DNA of 63,396 nt from contig CAMFDJ010000018.1 in the NCBI GenBank assembly GCA_945949085.1, forward strand, positions 1 through 63,396, written 5' to 3'. The notes beneath the pieces are model-generated. The model was not told where the DNA came from, did no database searches, and was given only the letters and a program-made list of their open reading frames with translations. Below are positions 1 through 7,904 of the stretch, piece after piece (the first letter of the stretch is position 1; the number at the start of each line of letters is the position of its first letter). Both the position numbers and the translations under genes were made by a program. Source of the DNA: an uncultured Lachnospiraceae bacterium (GTDB lineage: Bacteria > Bacillota > Clostridia > Lachnospirales > Lachnospiraceae).

Positions 1-66
1 TGGCTCAGTCGGTAGAGCGTCGCATTGGTAGTGCGGAGGTCACGGGTTCGATTCCCGTCGGTAGCT
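1..66 (+). tRNA. tRNA-Thr (anticodon GGT), 5' end outside the window
   Basis: The window opens at tRNA position 8. The seven bases of the 5' acceptor strand lie outside, but the D arm, anticodon arm, T arm and the 3' acceptor strand (CGGTAGC plus discriminator T) are all present. The anticodon stem TCGCA/TGCGG encloses the loop TTGGTAG, giving anticodon GGT, which reads threonine ACC/ACU codons. A U discriminator fits bacterial tRNA-Thr. CCA is not encoded. A T-rich run follows immediately. Confidence 0.9.
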
Positions 67-110
67 TTTTTCTTTTTATGTATCAAATCAGATATTATAC
101 ACAAAGTCCA

Positions 111-138
111 AAAAACACCTGCCTTCGCAGGTGTTTTT
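111..138. terminator. Bidirectional intrinsic terminator
   Basis: A 12-bp perfect stem (AAAAACACCTGC / GCAGGTGTTTTT) with a CTTC loop is flanked by A and T runs on both sides. It can end the minus-strand cysE-to-sigH operon, whose last gene stops three bases away, and also plus-strand transcription leaving the tRNA-Thr gene. Confidence 0.9.
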
Positions 139-141
139 CTA

Positions 142-459
142 TTATTGCTGTCTCATATTATTCTCGTAAATCTCAATCTCAATGCGATAAGCATCTCTCA
201 GCAATTTCAGCTTATCAAGCTCTCTATCACAGTTTTCCATCTCGGCATGTGCGTCTGCCAGATGTTCCTGAATGATGTCGGCACCACTGCTCAGCAGATG
301 CTCTGATAAGCACTGTCCGTACAGTTCACACTTCATAGCATATTCGGCTTTATTATCTTCAATCTCTTTGATCTGCTGTTCAATGCTCTGGAAGGTTACC
401 TTCAGTTCCTTATAAATTTTTTCTTTTAATTTGATTGTTTTTGGATCAATTCTTTCCAT
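142..459 (-). CDS. Small helical protein of unknown function
   Basis: A 105-residue reading frame rich in Glu, Lys and Leu that should form mostly alpha helix or coiled coil (a Lys/Glu-rich stretch around residues 12-50 and a second after the middle). I do not recognise a family. The frame stays open upstream to a TTG at 540 that overlaps the sigH stop codon, but the ATG at 459 has a GGCGAGGGA Shine-Dalgarno about 8 bases upstream and is the more likely start. It is the last gene of the cys/sigH operon, just before the terminator. No signal peptide or membrane segment is visible. Confidence 0.6.
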   Translation of the reverse strand: MERIDPKTIKLKEKIYKELKVTFQSIEQQIKEIEDNKAEYAMKCELYGQCLSEHLLSSGADIIQEHLADAHAEMENCDRELDKLKLLRDAYRIEIEIYENNMRQQ

Positions 460-536
460 TCTCAATTCCCTCGCCTTTACTAACCCTATTTGAAATAAAT
501 CGTTGTCTTTATTGTAGCGCATAACACTATGTTTCG

Positions 537-1187
537 TCAAATCAAATTACGCAAATTTGCATTTTTTTCTACAGCTTTTCTGATTTTCTGTTTCACACGC
601 TGCAACGCATTATCTGTTGCTTTTTCATCTCTCCCCAAAACACGTGCTGCCTGTACATAATTCATTCCGGTCATATGGAGTTCCAACACCTGTCTTTCAA
701 ATGGACTCAACCCTGTCTGTATGAACTGTTCCAGGTATTCCACGTTCTCCTGTGCAATCAAAATCCGCTCGGGATTGGATGATGCATCTGTTTCAGAAAG
801 ATTCTCCACCAGGCTTCGATTATTCCCTGTCTCCTCTTCTTCCCCGAAATGATCACTGTAAAGAGAAATGTAGCTGTTAAGCGGCCAATGCTTCTTGCGC
901 CCCGCCGCCTCAATAGCCGTATACATCTGTCTGGAAATACACAGGTCAGCAAAGGTAGCAAAACTCGCATCGCGTCCAAAATCATAGTCCCTGATCGCTT
1001 TAAATAACCCGATCATTCCCTCCTGGATCAGATCCTCCGTATCCCCACCCAGAATATACATGGAATTTGCCTTCCTGCGCACCAGATTCTTATACTTCAC
1101 CATCAGATAATCTTCCACTTCTTTCTGTCCGTCCCGATGCAGTTCAAGAAGCTGTTCATCCGTTAGCGTTTCAAATTTGTCATGCAA
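537..1187 (-). CDS. sigH: RNA polymerase sporulation sigma factor SigH
   Basis: A 216-residue sigma-70 family protein. Region 2 is clear (GGDTEDLIQEGMIGLFKAI and the following YDFGRDASFATFADLCISRQ, roughly residues 45-90), and region 4 carries the helix-turn-helix near the C-terminus (YVQAARVLGRDEKATDNAL). This pattern and the gene neighbourhood (cysS, mrnC, rlmB) match Spo0H, which in Firmicutes directs genes of the stationary phase and early sporulation. The yacP gene that usually sits between rlmB and sigH is absent. The ATG lies four bases after the rlmB stop, with a GGGGGA Shine-Dalgarno inside the end of rlmB, so translation is probably coupled. No separate promoter is obvious, so transcription probably comes from the operon promoter far upstream. 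Confidence 0.9.
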   Translation of the reverse strand: MHDKFETLTDEQLLELHRDGQKEVEDYLMVKYKNLVRRKANSMYILGGDTEDLIQEGMIGLFKAIRDYDFGRDASFATFADLCISRQMYTAIEAAGRKKHWPLNSYISLYSDHFGEEEETGNNRSLVENLSETDASSNPERILIAQENVEYLEQFIQTGLSPFERQVLELHMTGMNYVQAARVLGRDEKATDNALQRVKQKIRKAVEKNANLRNLI

Positions 1188-1190
1188 CCA

Positions 1191-1934
1191 CTATTCCCCC
1201 AGTCTCTGCCGTACAATCTCATAGGAAAGGATTCCTGCTGCCACAGAAGCATTCAGAGAATCGATGTCCCCTTTCATAGGAATTGAAGCAATAAAATCAC
1301 ACTTTTCCTTTACCAGTCTGCTGACACCATCGCCTTCATTTCCGATTACAAGACCGATTGCCCCCTTCAAATCCAGGTGATACATCGTCTCTCCATCCAT
1401 ATCGCCGCAGACAAACCACAACCCCTCTTTTTTCAATTCCTCAATTGTCTTGCCCAGATTTGTCACCTTGGCAACCGGTGTGTAATGCAAGGCACCTGCA
1501 GATGCCTTTGCCACAGTTGCCGTAAGTCCGACTGCCCTGTTCTTCGGGATGATGACCCCGTGTGCGCCGGCCTGATTTGCCGTACGAATGATTGCCCCGA
1601 GATTATGCGGATCTTCTATGCCATCCAGCAAAATCACAAACGGTGGCTCGCCCTTATCTGCCGCACGCTGCAAAATATCCTCCACGCCGGCATACTCGTA
1701 TGCAGCCGCATAGGCGATGATTCCCTGATGCTTTCCCGTCTCAGACATCTGATCCAGGCGTTCTTTTGATACATATTTGATCAAAGCATCCGCTTTTTTT
1801 GCTTCCCTCTTTATTGTAAGAATAGGACCATCCTGACATCCGTCCAGCACAAATATCTTATCAATGGGTTTCCCGCTTCGAAATGCCTCCAGCACGGCAT
1901 TCCTTCCTTCAATTGTATATTCTTCATATCTCAT
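1191..1934 (-). CDS. rlmB: 23S rRNA (guanosine-2'-O-)-methyltransferase RlmB
   Basis: A 247-residue SpoU/TrmH-family SAM-dependent RNA ribose methyltransferase. The three family motifs are present in order: LDGIEDPHNLGAIIRTAN, then GLVIGNEGDGVS, then IPMKGDIDSLNASVAAGI near the C-terminus, which form the trefoil-knot SAM site. A substrate-binding N-terminal domain (about residues 1-75, starting YEEYTIEGRNAV) precedes them. The frame is open to a GTG at 1973, but the ATG at 1934 has AAGGA eight bases upstream and matches the family N-terminus better. It follows mrnC in the operon; neighbouring genes also act on rRNA and tRNA. Confidence 0.9.
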   Translation of the reverse strand: MRYEEYTIEGRNAVLEAFRSGKPIDKIFVLDGCQDGPILTIKREAKKADALIKYVSKERLDQMSETGKHQGIIAYAAAYEYAGVEDILQRAADKGEPPFVILLDGIEDPHNLGAIIRTANQAGAHGVIIPKNRAVGLTATVAKASAGALHYTPVAKVTNLGKTIEELKKEGLWFVCGDMDGETMYHLDLKGAIGLVIGNEGDGVSRLVKEKCDFIASIPMKGDIDSLNASVAAGILSYEIVRQRLGE

Positions 1935-1972
1935 TTCTTTTTTCCTTATCTGTTCCGGCCCCGGTATCATCA

Positions 1973-2413
1973 CTATATCTCAATCTGTAAAAGTGCCAGA
2001 CCCTTCTTTGTCAGTTCCAGTATCCGCTCCATCTGATCCGTCAGATATAAATAGCCGATCAAAGCCTCAAACCCGGTTGCTTTGCGATATTCTGCCACGG
2101 AAGCATTTTTTGCGGTTGTATACGACTTTGCATTTCTGCCACGCCTGTAATAGCCTTTCTCTTCCTCGCTCAGTTCCTCCATCAGACTCTCTATCATCAG
2201 TGCCTGTGTCTGCGCTTTCACAATTCTGCTCTTTTTCTTATGCAGACCGTCCGGCGCGCGGTTTCCACGACATGCAATCACCGTGCGGATGATCAGATCA
2301 AACACACAGTCTCCGACAAAAGCAAGCGTCAGAGGGGAATAGGTTTTGATATCCACATCCTCACAGACAAAACTTTCCTTGATCTGCTGTAATATGCTCA
2401 GGCTCTCTTCCAT
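1973..2413 (-). CDS. mrnC: Mini-ribonuclease 3 (MrnC)
   Basis: A 146-residue RNase III catalytic domain without a double-stranded RNA-binding domain, the hallmark of Mini-III, which matures 23S rRNA termini in Firmicutes. The segment SPLTLAFVGDCVFDLIIRT near residue 26 holds the conserved catalytic Asp, and EALIGYLYLT near the C-terminus holds the second acidic site. The gene overlaps the end of cysS by 16 bases and ends where the open frame of rlmB begins, so the cluster is tightly packed. The neighbouring rlmB product also modifies 23S rRNA. Confidence 0.9.
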   Translation of the reverse strand: MEESLSILQQIKESFVCEDVDIKTYSPLTLAFVGDCVFDLIIRTVIACRGNRAPDGLHKKKSRIVKAQTQALMIESLMEELSEEEKGYYRRGRNAKSYTTAKNASVAEYRKATGFEALIGYLYLTDQMERILELTKKGLALLQIEI

Positions 2414-3807
2414 TTGACACCTTCTCTTGTATCTTCCAAAATAATTCCCTTCTCCAGCAGGAGATTGCGAATCTCATCTGCTCTTGCAAAATTCTTCTCT
2501 TTTCTTGCTGCCTGTCTCTCTTCTATCAGCTTTTCAATGTCACTGCCAAGCAATGCTTCTTCTTTCTCTATGATCAGTCCGCAAATGTCTGTCAGCATCT
2601 TCAGTTCTTCATAAAGATTGACCAGATATGCCTTGGAATTGTCCGCGCTGCTCTCAGTATTGATAAATTTCACCAGTTCAAAGATAACGGAGATTGCATC
2701 AGCTGTATTGAAATCATCCTCCATTGCCGCATCAAATCGCGCCACATACTCCTGTGCCTGTGCATAAAGTGCTTCCTCAGCCTCTGTCATGGCCGCATTT
2801 TCCGCATGCTCTATGGCAAAATGCAGATTCTGGGCGCTGGTCACAATACGATCCAAACCGTTCTTAGCCGCCTCCATCAGCTCTGCGCTGAAGTTAAGCG
2901 GGCTTCTGTAATGCGCTGACAGCATGAAGAATCTGAGTACCTGCAGATCATATTTTTCACTGATATCGCGCACGGTAAAGAAATTTCCGAGTGACTTACT
3001 CATTTTTTTGTTGTCAATATTCAGAAATGCATTATGCATCCAATATTTGGAGAAGGTCTTTCCGTTAGCCGCTTCCGACTGTGCAATCTCATTTTCATGA
3101 TGCGGGAATACCAGATCCTCTCCACCCGCATGAATATCAATCTCATCGCCAAGATATTTCTTGCTCATGACAGAGCACTCGATATGCCAGCCGGGACGTC
3201 CCGCGCACCATGGTGATTCCCAGTAAGGTTCCCCCTCTTTTTTCGGTTTCCAGAGAACAAAATCAAGCGGATCTTCCTTCTGATCCTCGCCGGAGACAAG
3301 CAGACTTCTCATACCGCCCTGCAGATCATCCAGATTTTTATGAGATAATTTTCCGTATTCCTTGAAGCTTCTTGTGCGGAAATAAACGGTACCATCCTCT
3401 GCCACATAGGCATGTCCTTTTTCAATCAATGTGGAGATCATATCCAGCATGCCGTCAATCTCCTGTGTTGCCAGCGGATGTGTGGTAGCAGGCTTCACAT
3501 TCATAGCAGCCATATCCTTTTTACATTCCGCTATATAGCGCTCGCTGATGACAGAGGCATCAACCCCCTCCTCTATGGCAGCTTTGATGATCTTATCATC
3601 CACATCCGTAAAATTGGATACATAATTGACATCATACCCTTTGTGCTCAAAAAAACGGCGAACTGTATCAAATACGATCATCGGACGGGCATTTCCGATA
3701 TGAATCAGATTGTATACCGTCGGACCGCATACATACATGCGCACTTTGCCTTCTTCAATCGGCACAAATTCTTCTTTTCTCTTTGACAATGTGTTATAAA
3801 TCTTCAT
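2398..3807 (-). CDS. cysS: Cysteinyl-tRNA synthetase
   Basis: A 469-residue class I aminoacyl-tRNA synthetase. The N-terminus carries MYVCGPTVYNLIHIGNARP, which contains the zinc-ligand Cys of the CPT motif and the HIGH signature as HIGN. KMSKS appears intact in KKMSKSLGN near residue 270. The C-terminal helical part is complete, so length and motifs fit a functional enzyme. It charges tRNA-Cys, the molecule sensed by the T-box upstream of cysE, which makes the operon self-regulating. It lies 64 bases downstream of cysE in the same direction. Confidence 0.96.
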   Translation of the reverse strand: MKIYNTLSKRKEEFVPIEEGKVRMYVCGPTVYNLIHIGNARPMIVFDTVRRFFEHKGYDVNYVSNFTDVDDKIIKAAIEEGVDASVISERYIAECKKDMAAMNVKPATTHPLATQEIDGMLDMISTLIEKGHAYVAEDGTVYFRTRSFKEYGKLSHKNLDDLQGGMRSLLVSGEDQKEDPLDFVLWKPKKEGEPYWESPWCAGRPGWHIECSVMSKKYLGDEIDIHAGGEDLVFPHHENEIAQSEAANGKTFSKYWMHNAFLNIDNKKMSKSLGNFFTVRDISEKYDLQVLRFFMLSAHYRSPLNFSAELMEAAKNGLDRIVTSAQNLHFAIEHAENAAMTEAEEALYAQAQEYVARFDAAMEDDFNTADAISVIFELVKFINTESSADNSKAYLVNLYEELKMLTDICGLIIEKEEALLGSDIEKLIEERQAARKEKNFARADEIRNLLLEKGIILEDTREGVKWKRA

Positions 3808-3871
3808 TCTTTCTTCCTCTTTCTATTTTCTTTCTATTAATTAGAGCCTTTTACAAAACAATCATACCCCG

Positions 3872-4519
3872 TCATGTCTTCTCTTCGAGCTGCTTAAGCC
3901 GTTGCCGGATTGCTTCATTTTCTGCCCGCAGCGATTGCAGTTCCTCCTTGATCGGATCAGGCAGATGTACCTGGTCGAGTTCATCCTGCGGGAGTGATAC
4001 ATTGTTACGTTTTACCACGCGTCCCGGTACGCCAACCACAGTGGAATTGGGCGGAACCGGCTCAAGCACAACACTTCCGGCTCCAATCTTACAATTATCA
4101 CCAATGGTAAAGGAGCCAAGCACTTTGGCACCGGCACTGATCATCACGTTGTTGCCGATTGTCGGGTGACGTTTTCCCGTCTCCTTACCGGTACCTCCCA
4201 ACGTAACGCCCTGATACAACGTCACATTATCGCCAATGATCGTTGTCTCACCAATGATCACGCCGTTCCCATGATCGATGAAGAATCCCTTTCCAATCTG
4301 TGCGCCGGGATGAATCTCGATACCGGTCCTTCGCGCCGCTCTCTGGGAAATCCATCTCGCCAGAAAGAAATGTTTTTTTACATACAGCTTGTGAGCCAGT
4401 CTGTAATGTAACATTACCTTAAAACTGGGATAGAGAAAGACTTCCATATTGGAATGAATCGCCGGATCACGCTGGCGGATGATGGCGATCTCTTCTTTCA
4501 CACTTTTTATGATGTTCAT
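3872..4519 (-). CDS. cysE: Serine O-acetyltransferase
   Basis: A 215-residue CysE, which makes O-acetylserine from serine and acetyl-CoA, the first step of cysteine synthesis. The N-terminal helical part ([19 protein letters not shown]) is followed by left-handed beta-helix hexapeptide repeats: [19 protein letters not shown], then [19 protein letters not shown], then [18 protein letters not shown]. The frame continues upstream to 4651 but that stretch is unlike CysE and looks repeat-derived; the ATG at 4519 has an AGGAAGGAAA Shine-Dalgarno directly in front. A short Glu/Arg-rich coiled tail replaces the usual C-terminus. It is the first gene behind the Cys T-box. Confidence 0.94.
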   Translation of the reverse strand: MNIIKSVKEEIAIIRQRDPAIHSNMEVFLYPSFKVMLHYRLAHKLYVKKHFFLARWISQRAARRTGIEIHPGAQIGKGFFIDHGNGVIIGETTIIGDNVTLYQGVTLGGTGKETGKRHPTIGNNVMISAGAKVLGSFTIGDNCKIGAGSVVLEPVPPNSTVVGVPGRVVKRNNVSLPQDELDQVHLPDPIKEELQSLRAENEAIRQRLKQLEEKT

Positions 4520-4740
4520 TTTCCTTCCTCTTTCACTCATAATTCCGTCTGCTTCGCAGTCGCCGCGCTTCGCGCTCCACGAATTACTCATGTACGCTCG
4601 GGTCCATCTCGAATCCGCTATCGCTTCTTCTCGATGAAGATCGCTCGGCAACTACAAGCATTTGCACAAGTGCAAGCTCGTGCTTGCCTCGCTAAAACCA
4701 AATGTCCGCTCCGCGGCCGCTTGGTTTCCTTCCTCACTAC
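4520..4740 (-). repeat. Repeat-like, palindrome-rich leader between the T-box terminator and cysE
   Basis: About 220 bases with base composition unlike the neighbourhood and dense short inverted repeats, for example GCAAGC-acga-GCTTGC, TTGCAC-TT-GTGCAA, GCGCGAAGCGC and many GCGA/CGAG words. The cysE frame runs open through part of it, encoding a tail with no likeness to CysE. It reads like a REP- or MITE-type dispersed element inserted in the leader, but only one copy is present in this window, so repetition in the genome is inferred and not seen. Confidence 0.4.
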
Positions 4741-5022
4741 AAAACGTCTCTATACAATACTGTATAGAGACGTCAAAAACGCGGTTCCACTCTACTGAAG
4801 GGAGTATGTTTCTCCCAACTCTCAAATCTCTTTAACGCAGAGGTACGTGCCTGCTTACTCTGTTCTTACTCCAATCAAATACTTGTCATAAAATGCTTAT
4901 TTTCAGCAGACCGGCTCCCGAATGCACTTCTCCGAGACTATGTCACAACCGCTTTCAGCCGGTGGCGGTCACTCTCTTTTACATACCATCATCGGATACT
5001 CTTTTCGTTCTATGCCTTTTCT
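4741..5022 (-). promoter_or_regulatory. Cysteine-specific T-box leader with terminator
   Basis: On the minus strand the T-box core GAGTGGAACCGCG (plus 4780-4793) is followed by a 12-bp terminator stem (CGTCTCTATACA / TGTATAGAGACG, 4745-4772) and TTTT. Upstream is the Stem I region, in which GAAGTGCATTC (plus 4921-4931) presents a UGC cysteine codon as specifier at plus 4924-4926. Uncharged tRNA-Cys should stabilise the antiterminator and let transcription continue into cysE-cysS-mrnC-rlmB-sigH. The specifier assignment is by pattern and was not folded. Confidence 0.88.
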
Positions 5023-5028
5023 TTCTTT

Positions 5029-5057
5029 AGCATATGCAAAACGGGCTCTTTTGTCAA
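5029..5057 (-). promoter_or_regulatory. SigmaA promoter of the cysE-to-sigH operon
   Basis: Minus-strand TTGACA (5052-5057), 17-base spacer, TATGCT (5029-5034). Transcription should start near 5022, exactly where the T-box leader begins. Confidence 0.85.
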
Positions 5058-5472
5058 CCAAATCTTAAACGAATTCTTTTCCGGCTTCAAATGACAGATT
5101 CCGACAAAAAAAGCTTTTTCTCTCTTTCTCTTAAGCGTTCATTCCGATATTGCTACCATTTAGGCTGCGAAAGCGGATTTTCTCTTCTCTTCCTGTAAAA
5201 TAAAGGAAGACGGACTGCATGTTACAACATATCTGAGTTGTCTCCCGGCAACTGTTACACATTTCCCTGCCGATCATTCCTCTACGCTTTCTCCCTGGAA
5301 GCAATCAAACTGCCGTTGCGGGAAGCAATGGTACTGCTCTTCAGTAATATTTTCTAATTCTGCACTCCGTCGGCGACTTGCTGTCATACACGTCATAGAA
5401 CACCACTCAGTGGCTGTGTGCCCCGGAGTGGTGGTTCCGTGGCAATCGGCTGCACAAAAGATACACATTCCC
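5058..5472. other. Gene-poor spacer with an inverted repeat and a doubtful small ORF
   Basis: Between the T-box promoter and the response regulator I find no convincing gene. A 64-codon minus-strand frame (5274-5468) starts right after the regulator stop with GAGGGA abutting its ATG (too close), is unusually rich in Cys, Thr and Arg, and resembles nothing I know. Within it, CACCACTC and GAGTGGTG (plus 5401-5434) form an 8-bp inverted repeat. No U run follows it on the minus strand, so a terminator is not demonstrated. The rest (5058-5270) shows no clear signal. Confidence 0.5.
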
Positions 5473-6213
5473 TCAAATGAGTTTTCTGATCACCTGGTCC
5501 AAATATGCCCTGCCAATTCCGATTCTTTTTTCAATCCCTCTTAATTGCAGATACAGATTACTCTTATCAATATTGACAACATATTCACAATTGACGATGC
5601 CAAATCTGCTGCATTGAATGAACCGATCCATACCCAATTCCAGCAAAATATCCCTGCATGGTTTATATGGAAGCTTCAATTCCCCATCAACCGCATAGAG
5701 CATCCGGCACCTCCTGCTGTTTTCAATATAGACAATCTCATCCAGCTTCTTTTTAAAAAGCACATTATCTACACGAAAAAAAATCGTTTCCTTTCTGTCT
5801 GACTGAACAGGGATTCTGAGTGCCTGCCTCAATATTTTTTCTGTTTCTTCTATGTCATATGGTTTTTCTATGAAACTGTAACAATGCAGATCACTGTAAG
5901 CATACATATGCGGATCTTCCATCGCAGTAATAAAAATGATAGGTGTAAATTCATATCGCGGAAGTTTCCGAATGATGTCGGCAAATCGAATGCCTGACAA
6001 ATCTGTCGGTCCGTCATGTTTCAGAATGATATCAAGCAGAAACAGCTGTATCGAATATTCCATTGCATACCTATATGCTTCTTCCAGCGTTGGAGCATAT
6101 AAAATGTGAACTGTGTCATCAATTTTCTTCAGCATTCCCGCCAACATCTCGTAACTTTTTACGTTATCTTCCAGAATTAAAGCCGTCCTCATTTCCCCAT
6201 CGATCCAATACAT
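5473..6213 (-). CDS. LytTR-family response regulator (orphan)
   Basis: A 246-residue two-domain regulator. The receiver domain (about 8-130) has the acidic pair LILEDN, the phospho-acceptor Asp in LFLLDIILKHDG, the conserved Thr in FITAM and the Lys in FIEKPYD, so it should be phosphorylatable. A LytTR DNA-binding domain follows (about 145-245, VDNVLFKKKLDEIVYIENSRR and FIQCSRFGIVN). No histidine kinase is adjacent. Two starts are possible: ATG 6213, lying about 35 bases after a predicted start site, and ATG 6192 (MRTALILEDN), whose GGGG is too close for an ideal Shine-Dalgarno. Targets are unknown. Confidence 0.88.
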   Translation of the reverse strand: MYWIDGEMRTALILEDNVKSYEMLAGMLKKIDDTVHILYAPTLEEAYRYAMEYSIQLFLLDIILKHDGPTDLSGIRFADIIRKLPRYEFTPIIFITAMEDPHMYAYSDLHCYSFIEKPYDIEETEKILRQALRIPVQSDRKETIFFRVDNVLFKKKLDEIVYIENSRRCRMLYAVDGELKLPYKPCRDILLELGMDRFIQCSRFGIVNCEYVVNIDKSNLYLQLRGIEKRIGIGRAYLDQVIRKLI

Positions 6214-6254
6214 CGTAGAATATCGTGGCAGATCCCCGCCAAAAAGCCAAAAAT

Positions 6255-6263
6255 ATTATAGCA
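6255..6263 (-). promoter_or_regulatory. Extended -10 promoter of the LytTR regulator
   Basis: Minus-strand TGCTATAAT, an extended -10 element (TGnTATAAT), without a good -35 box. It lies just downstream of the terminator of the GNAT gene, so the regulator probably has its own transcript. Confidence 0.5.
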
Positions 6264-6274
6264 AATCATGAAAA

Positions 6275-6315
6275 AAAGAACAGATAGCAGAATAGAAATC
6301 CCTTGTCTGTTCTTT
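6275..6315 (-). terminator. Intrinsic terminator after the GNAT gene
   Basis: A 10-bp perfect stem (AAAGAACAGA / TCTGTTCTTT) with a 21-base loop, followed on the minus strand by seven T residues in all. It ends the ispF/GNAT transcription unit. Confidence 0.75.
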
Positions 6316-6363
6316 AGAAATCACTAATATTTTATTGTTTATAACAGTTTGTAATGTGCTTTG

Positions 6364-7296
6364 CTAGACAAGCTCTGTCAGCCAGCCAGCCCTTTGCAGA
6401 CTGATCAGATTTTCTTCCTCCTGAAACAAAGCCTTCCAGACAGGCATAATTCGTTTTCCCATGATGATCTCATGTCTGTGCTCCGATATCAGAATTGGCG
6501 GTTTTCGGCCATACCTCTCAAATTCTGCAATTAATTTCTCCGAGAGCATAGCTTCCTGAATGCAGTCCCGTCCGCATCCCATATTCGGCTCTCCTTCTCC
6601 AGTCCTGCAATAATATCCTTCTACTGCTCCCTCATGCAGAAACACATACAAGTTTCCCTTCTGTGCCCGCAGTTCTTTCAATAAGTTAACATAATATTTT
6701 TCTGTTCTTAACGCAAAAAAATCACAATTTGCACAAAGCCATGCATTTGTGAAGCCCGTCAACTCCTCTATTACCGTATTGTTATTCTCACCTGTCACTT
6801 CCACACAACATATCCCACCCGGGAGATCATCCTCTTTATAGTTTACATAAAATTCCGGTCTTGCATAACAATAGTCATACCCAAATGGTCTGTAAATGGC
6901 CGGATCAGCCGGCATCAAATACAAATAGGGGACTTTCTGCTGTTCGCAGTGCACTCGGGCTGCTTCTAAAAGCCTGCGCATACAGCCCTTGTGACGATAC
7001 TGCTCCCCGGTTGCCACAGCTACCACATAATAAGCGGGCAGATTACGCCATCCGCCTTCCGTTTTGATACAGAGCGTATACGGTGTCAGATGAAGCATGG
7101 ATACAATCTCCCTCTTATCTGTTTCCAGCACAAATGTGGTATTGCCGGGTGCTTTATTTTCATAATAGTACTCCACAAAAGCCTCGCAGTCCTCTGAAAA
7201 GACCTCCTCATAAAGAGGTCTGGTTCGAACTACCTGCCCGCCTTCAAGTTTACATAATGTAAGTTCATCCGATCGATCCCGCGTATGCTTCTTCAT
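6364..7296 (-). CDS. GNAT-family N-acetyltransferase (Eis-like)
   Basis: A 310-residue protein with an N-terminal GNAT fold: the acetyl-CoA pyrophosphate-binding motif is VATGEQYRHKGCMRRLL (about residues 97-113), followed by the strand PYLYLMPADPAIYRPFGY. The length of about 310 with a second C-terminal domain resembles Eis-type two-domain acetyltransferases more than single-domain GNATs, but the substrate cannot be read. The ATG at 7296 (AGGAG nine bases upstream) is preferred to the TTG one codon before. It follows ispF by about 20 bases and is cotranscribed with it. Confidence 0.75.
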   Translation of the reverse strand: MKKHTRDRSDELTLCKLEGGQVVRTRPLYEEVFSEDCEAFVEYYYENKAPGNTTFVLETDKREIVSMLHLTPYTLCIKTEGGWRNLPAYYVVAVATGEQYRHKGCMRRLLEAARVHCEQQKVPYLYLMPADPAIYRPFGYDYCYARPEFYVNYKEDDLPGGICCVEVTGENNNTVIEELTGFTNAWLCANCDFFALRTEKYYVNLLKELRAQKGNLYVFLHEGAVEGYYCRTGEGEPNMGCGRDCIQEAMLSEKLIAEFERYGRKPPILISEHRHEIIMGKRIMPVWKALFQEEENLISLQRAGWLTELV

Positions 7297-7314
7297 CAAT
7301 CTTTTCTCCTGCTT

Positions 7315-7860
7315 CTATCTCTTCCGACATCCCTGACAGCCTTCACATCCCTGCGCGATTGTCTGTCCATTCTCTCCAAAAACCTCCACTGCTCTTGCAA
7401 GGAGACACACTGCCTGCGCACTGATGCCTTCCATGGCACCTGTAAAGCCTAACCCTTCCTCTGTCGTTGCCTTGATATTGACCTGATCTGTCCCAATCCC
7501 AAGCGCAGCGGCAATGCCCTCTCGCATTTGCTCGATATACGGTCGCATCTTTGGCTTCTGCGCAATGATCGTCGCATCGATATTGTCAATGATATAGCAT
7601 TTCTCCTCCAGCATTTCCCCGACTCTTGCCAAAAGCTTCATACTGTCCGCTCCCTTGTATGTCGGATCCGTGTCAGGAAAATGTTTGCCAATATCCCCCA
7701 TTGCCGCCGCACCAAGCAGCGCATCCATGATGGCATGTACAAGGACATCTGCATCCGAATGACCAAGCAGTCCCAGTTCATGCGGTATCTCTACGCCGCC
7801 AATGATCAGCTTTCTTCCTTCTACCAGCTTATGCACATCATATCCCATTCCGATTCTCAT
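7315..7860 (-). CDS. ispF: 2-C-methyl-D-erythritol 2,4-cyclodiphosphate synthase
   Basis: A 181-residue IspF, which makes MEcPP in the MEP isoprenoid pathway. The start [12 protein letters not shown] gives the Asp and His metal ligands, [25 protein letters not shown] follows, and [12 protein letters not shown] is the family C-terminal motif. The ATG at 7860 has AGGGAGAACT before it; the upstream frame to 7917 overlaps sbcC and is not IspF-like. The usual family length is about 157, and here an extra tail of about 25 residues ends in a cysteine-rich GCEGCQGC stretch. The sbcC stop lies inside the upstream frame, so the genes are packed. Confidence 0.95.
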   Translation of the reverse strand: MRIGMGYDVHKLVEGRKLIIGGVEIPHELGLLGHSDADVLVHAIMDALLGAAAMGDIGKHFPDTDPTYKGADSMKLLARVGEMLEEKCYIIDNIDATIIAQKPKMRPYIEQMREGIAAALGIGTDQVNIKATTEEGLGFTGAMEGISAQAVCLLARAVEVFGENGQTIAQGCEGCQGCRKR

Positions 7861-7904
7861 AGTTCTCCCTGCTTTCCTTTCATGATTCATAGTTGCAACT
7901 CGTT

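Noticed and set aside
4520..4651. Long N-terminal extension of CysE beginning at 4651
   Set aside because: The extra residues are unlike CysE and derive from the palindrome-rich leader, while the ATG at 4519 has a strong ribosome site.
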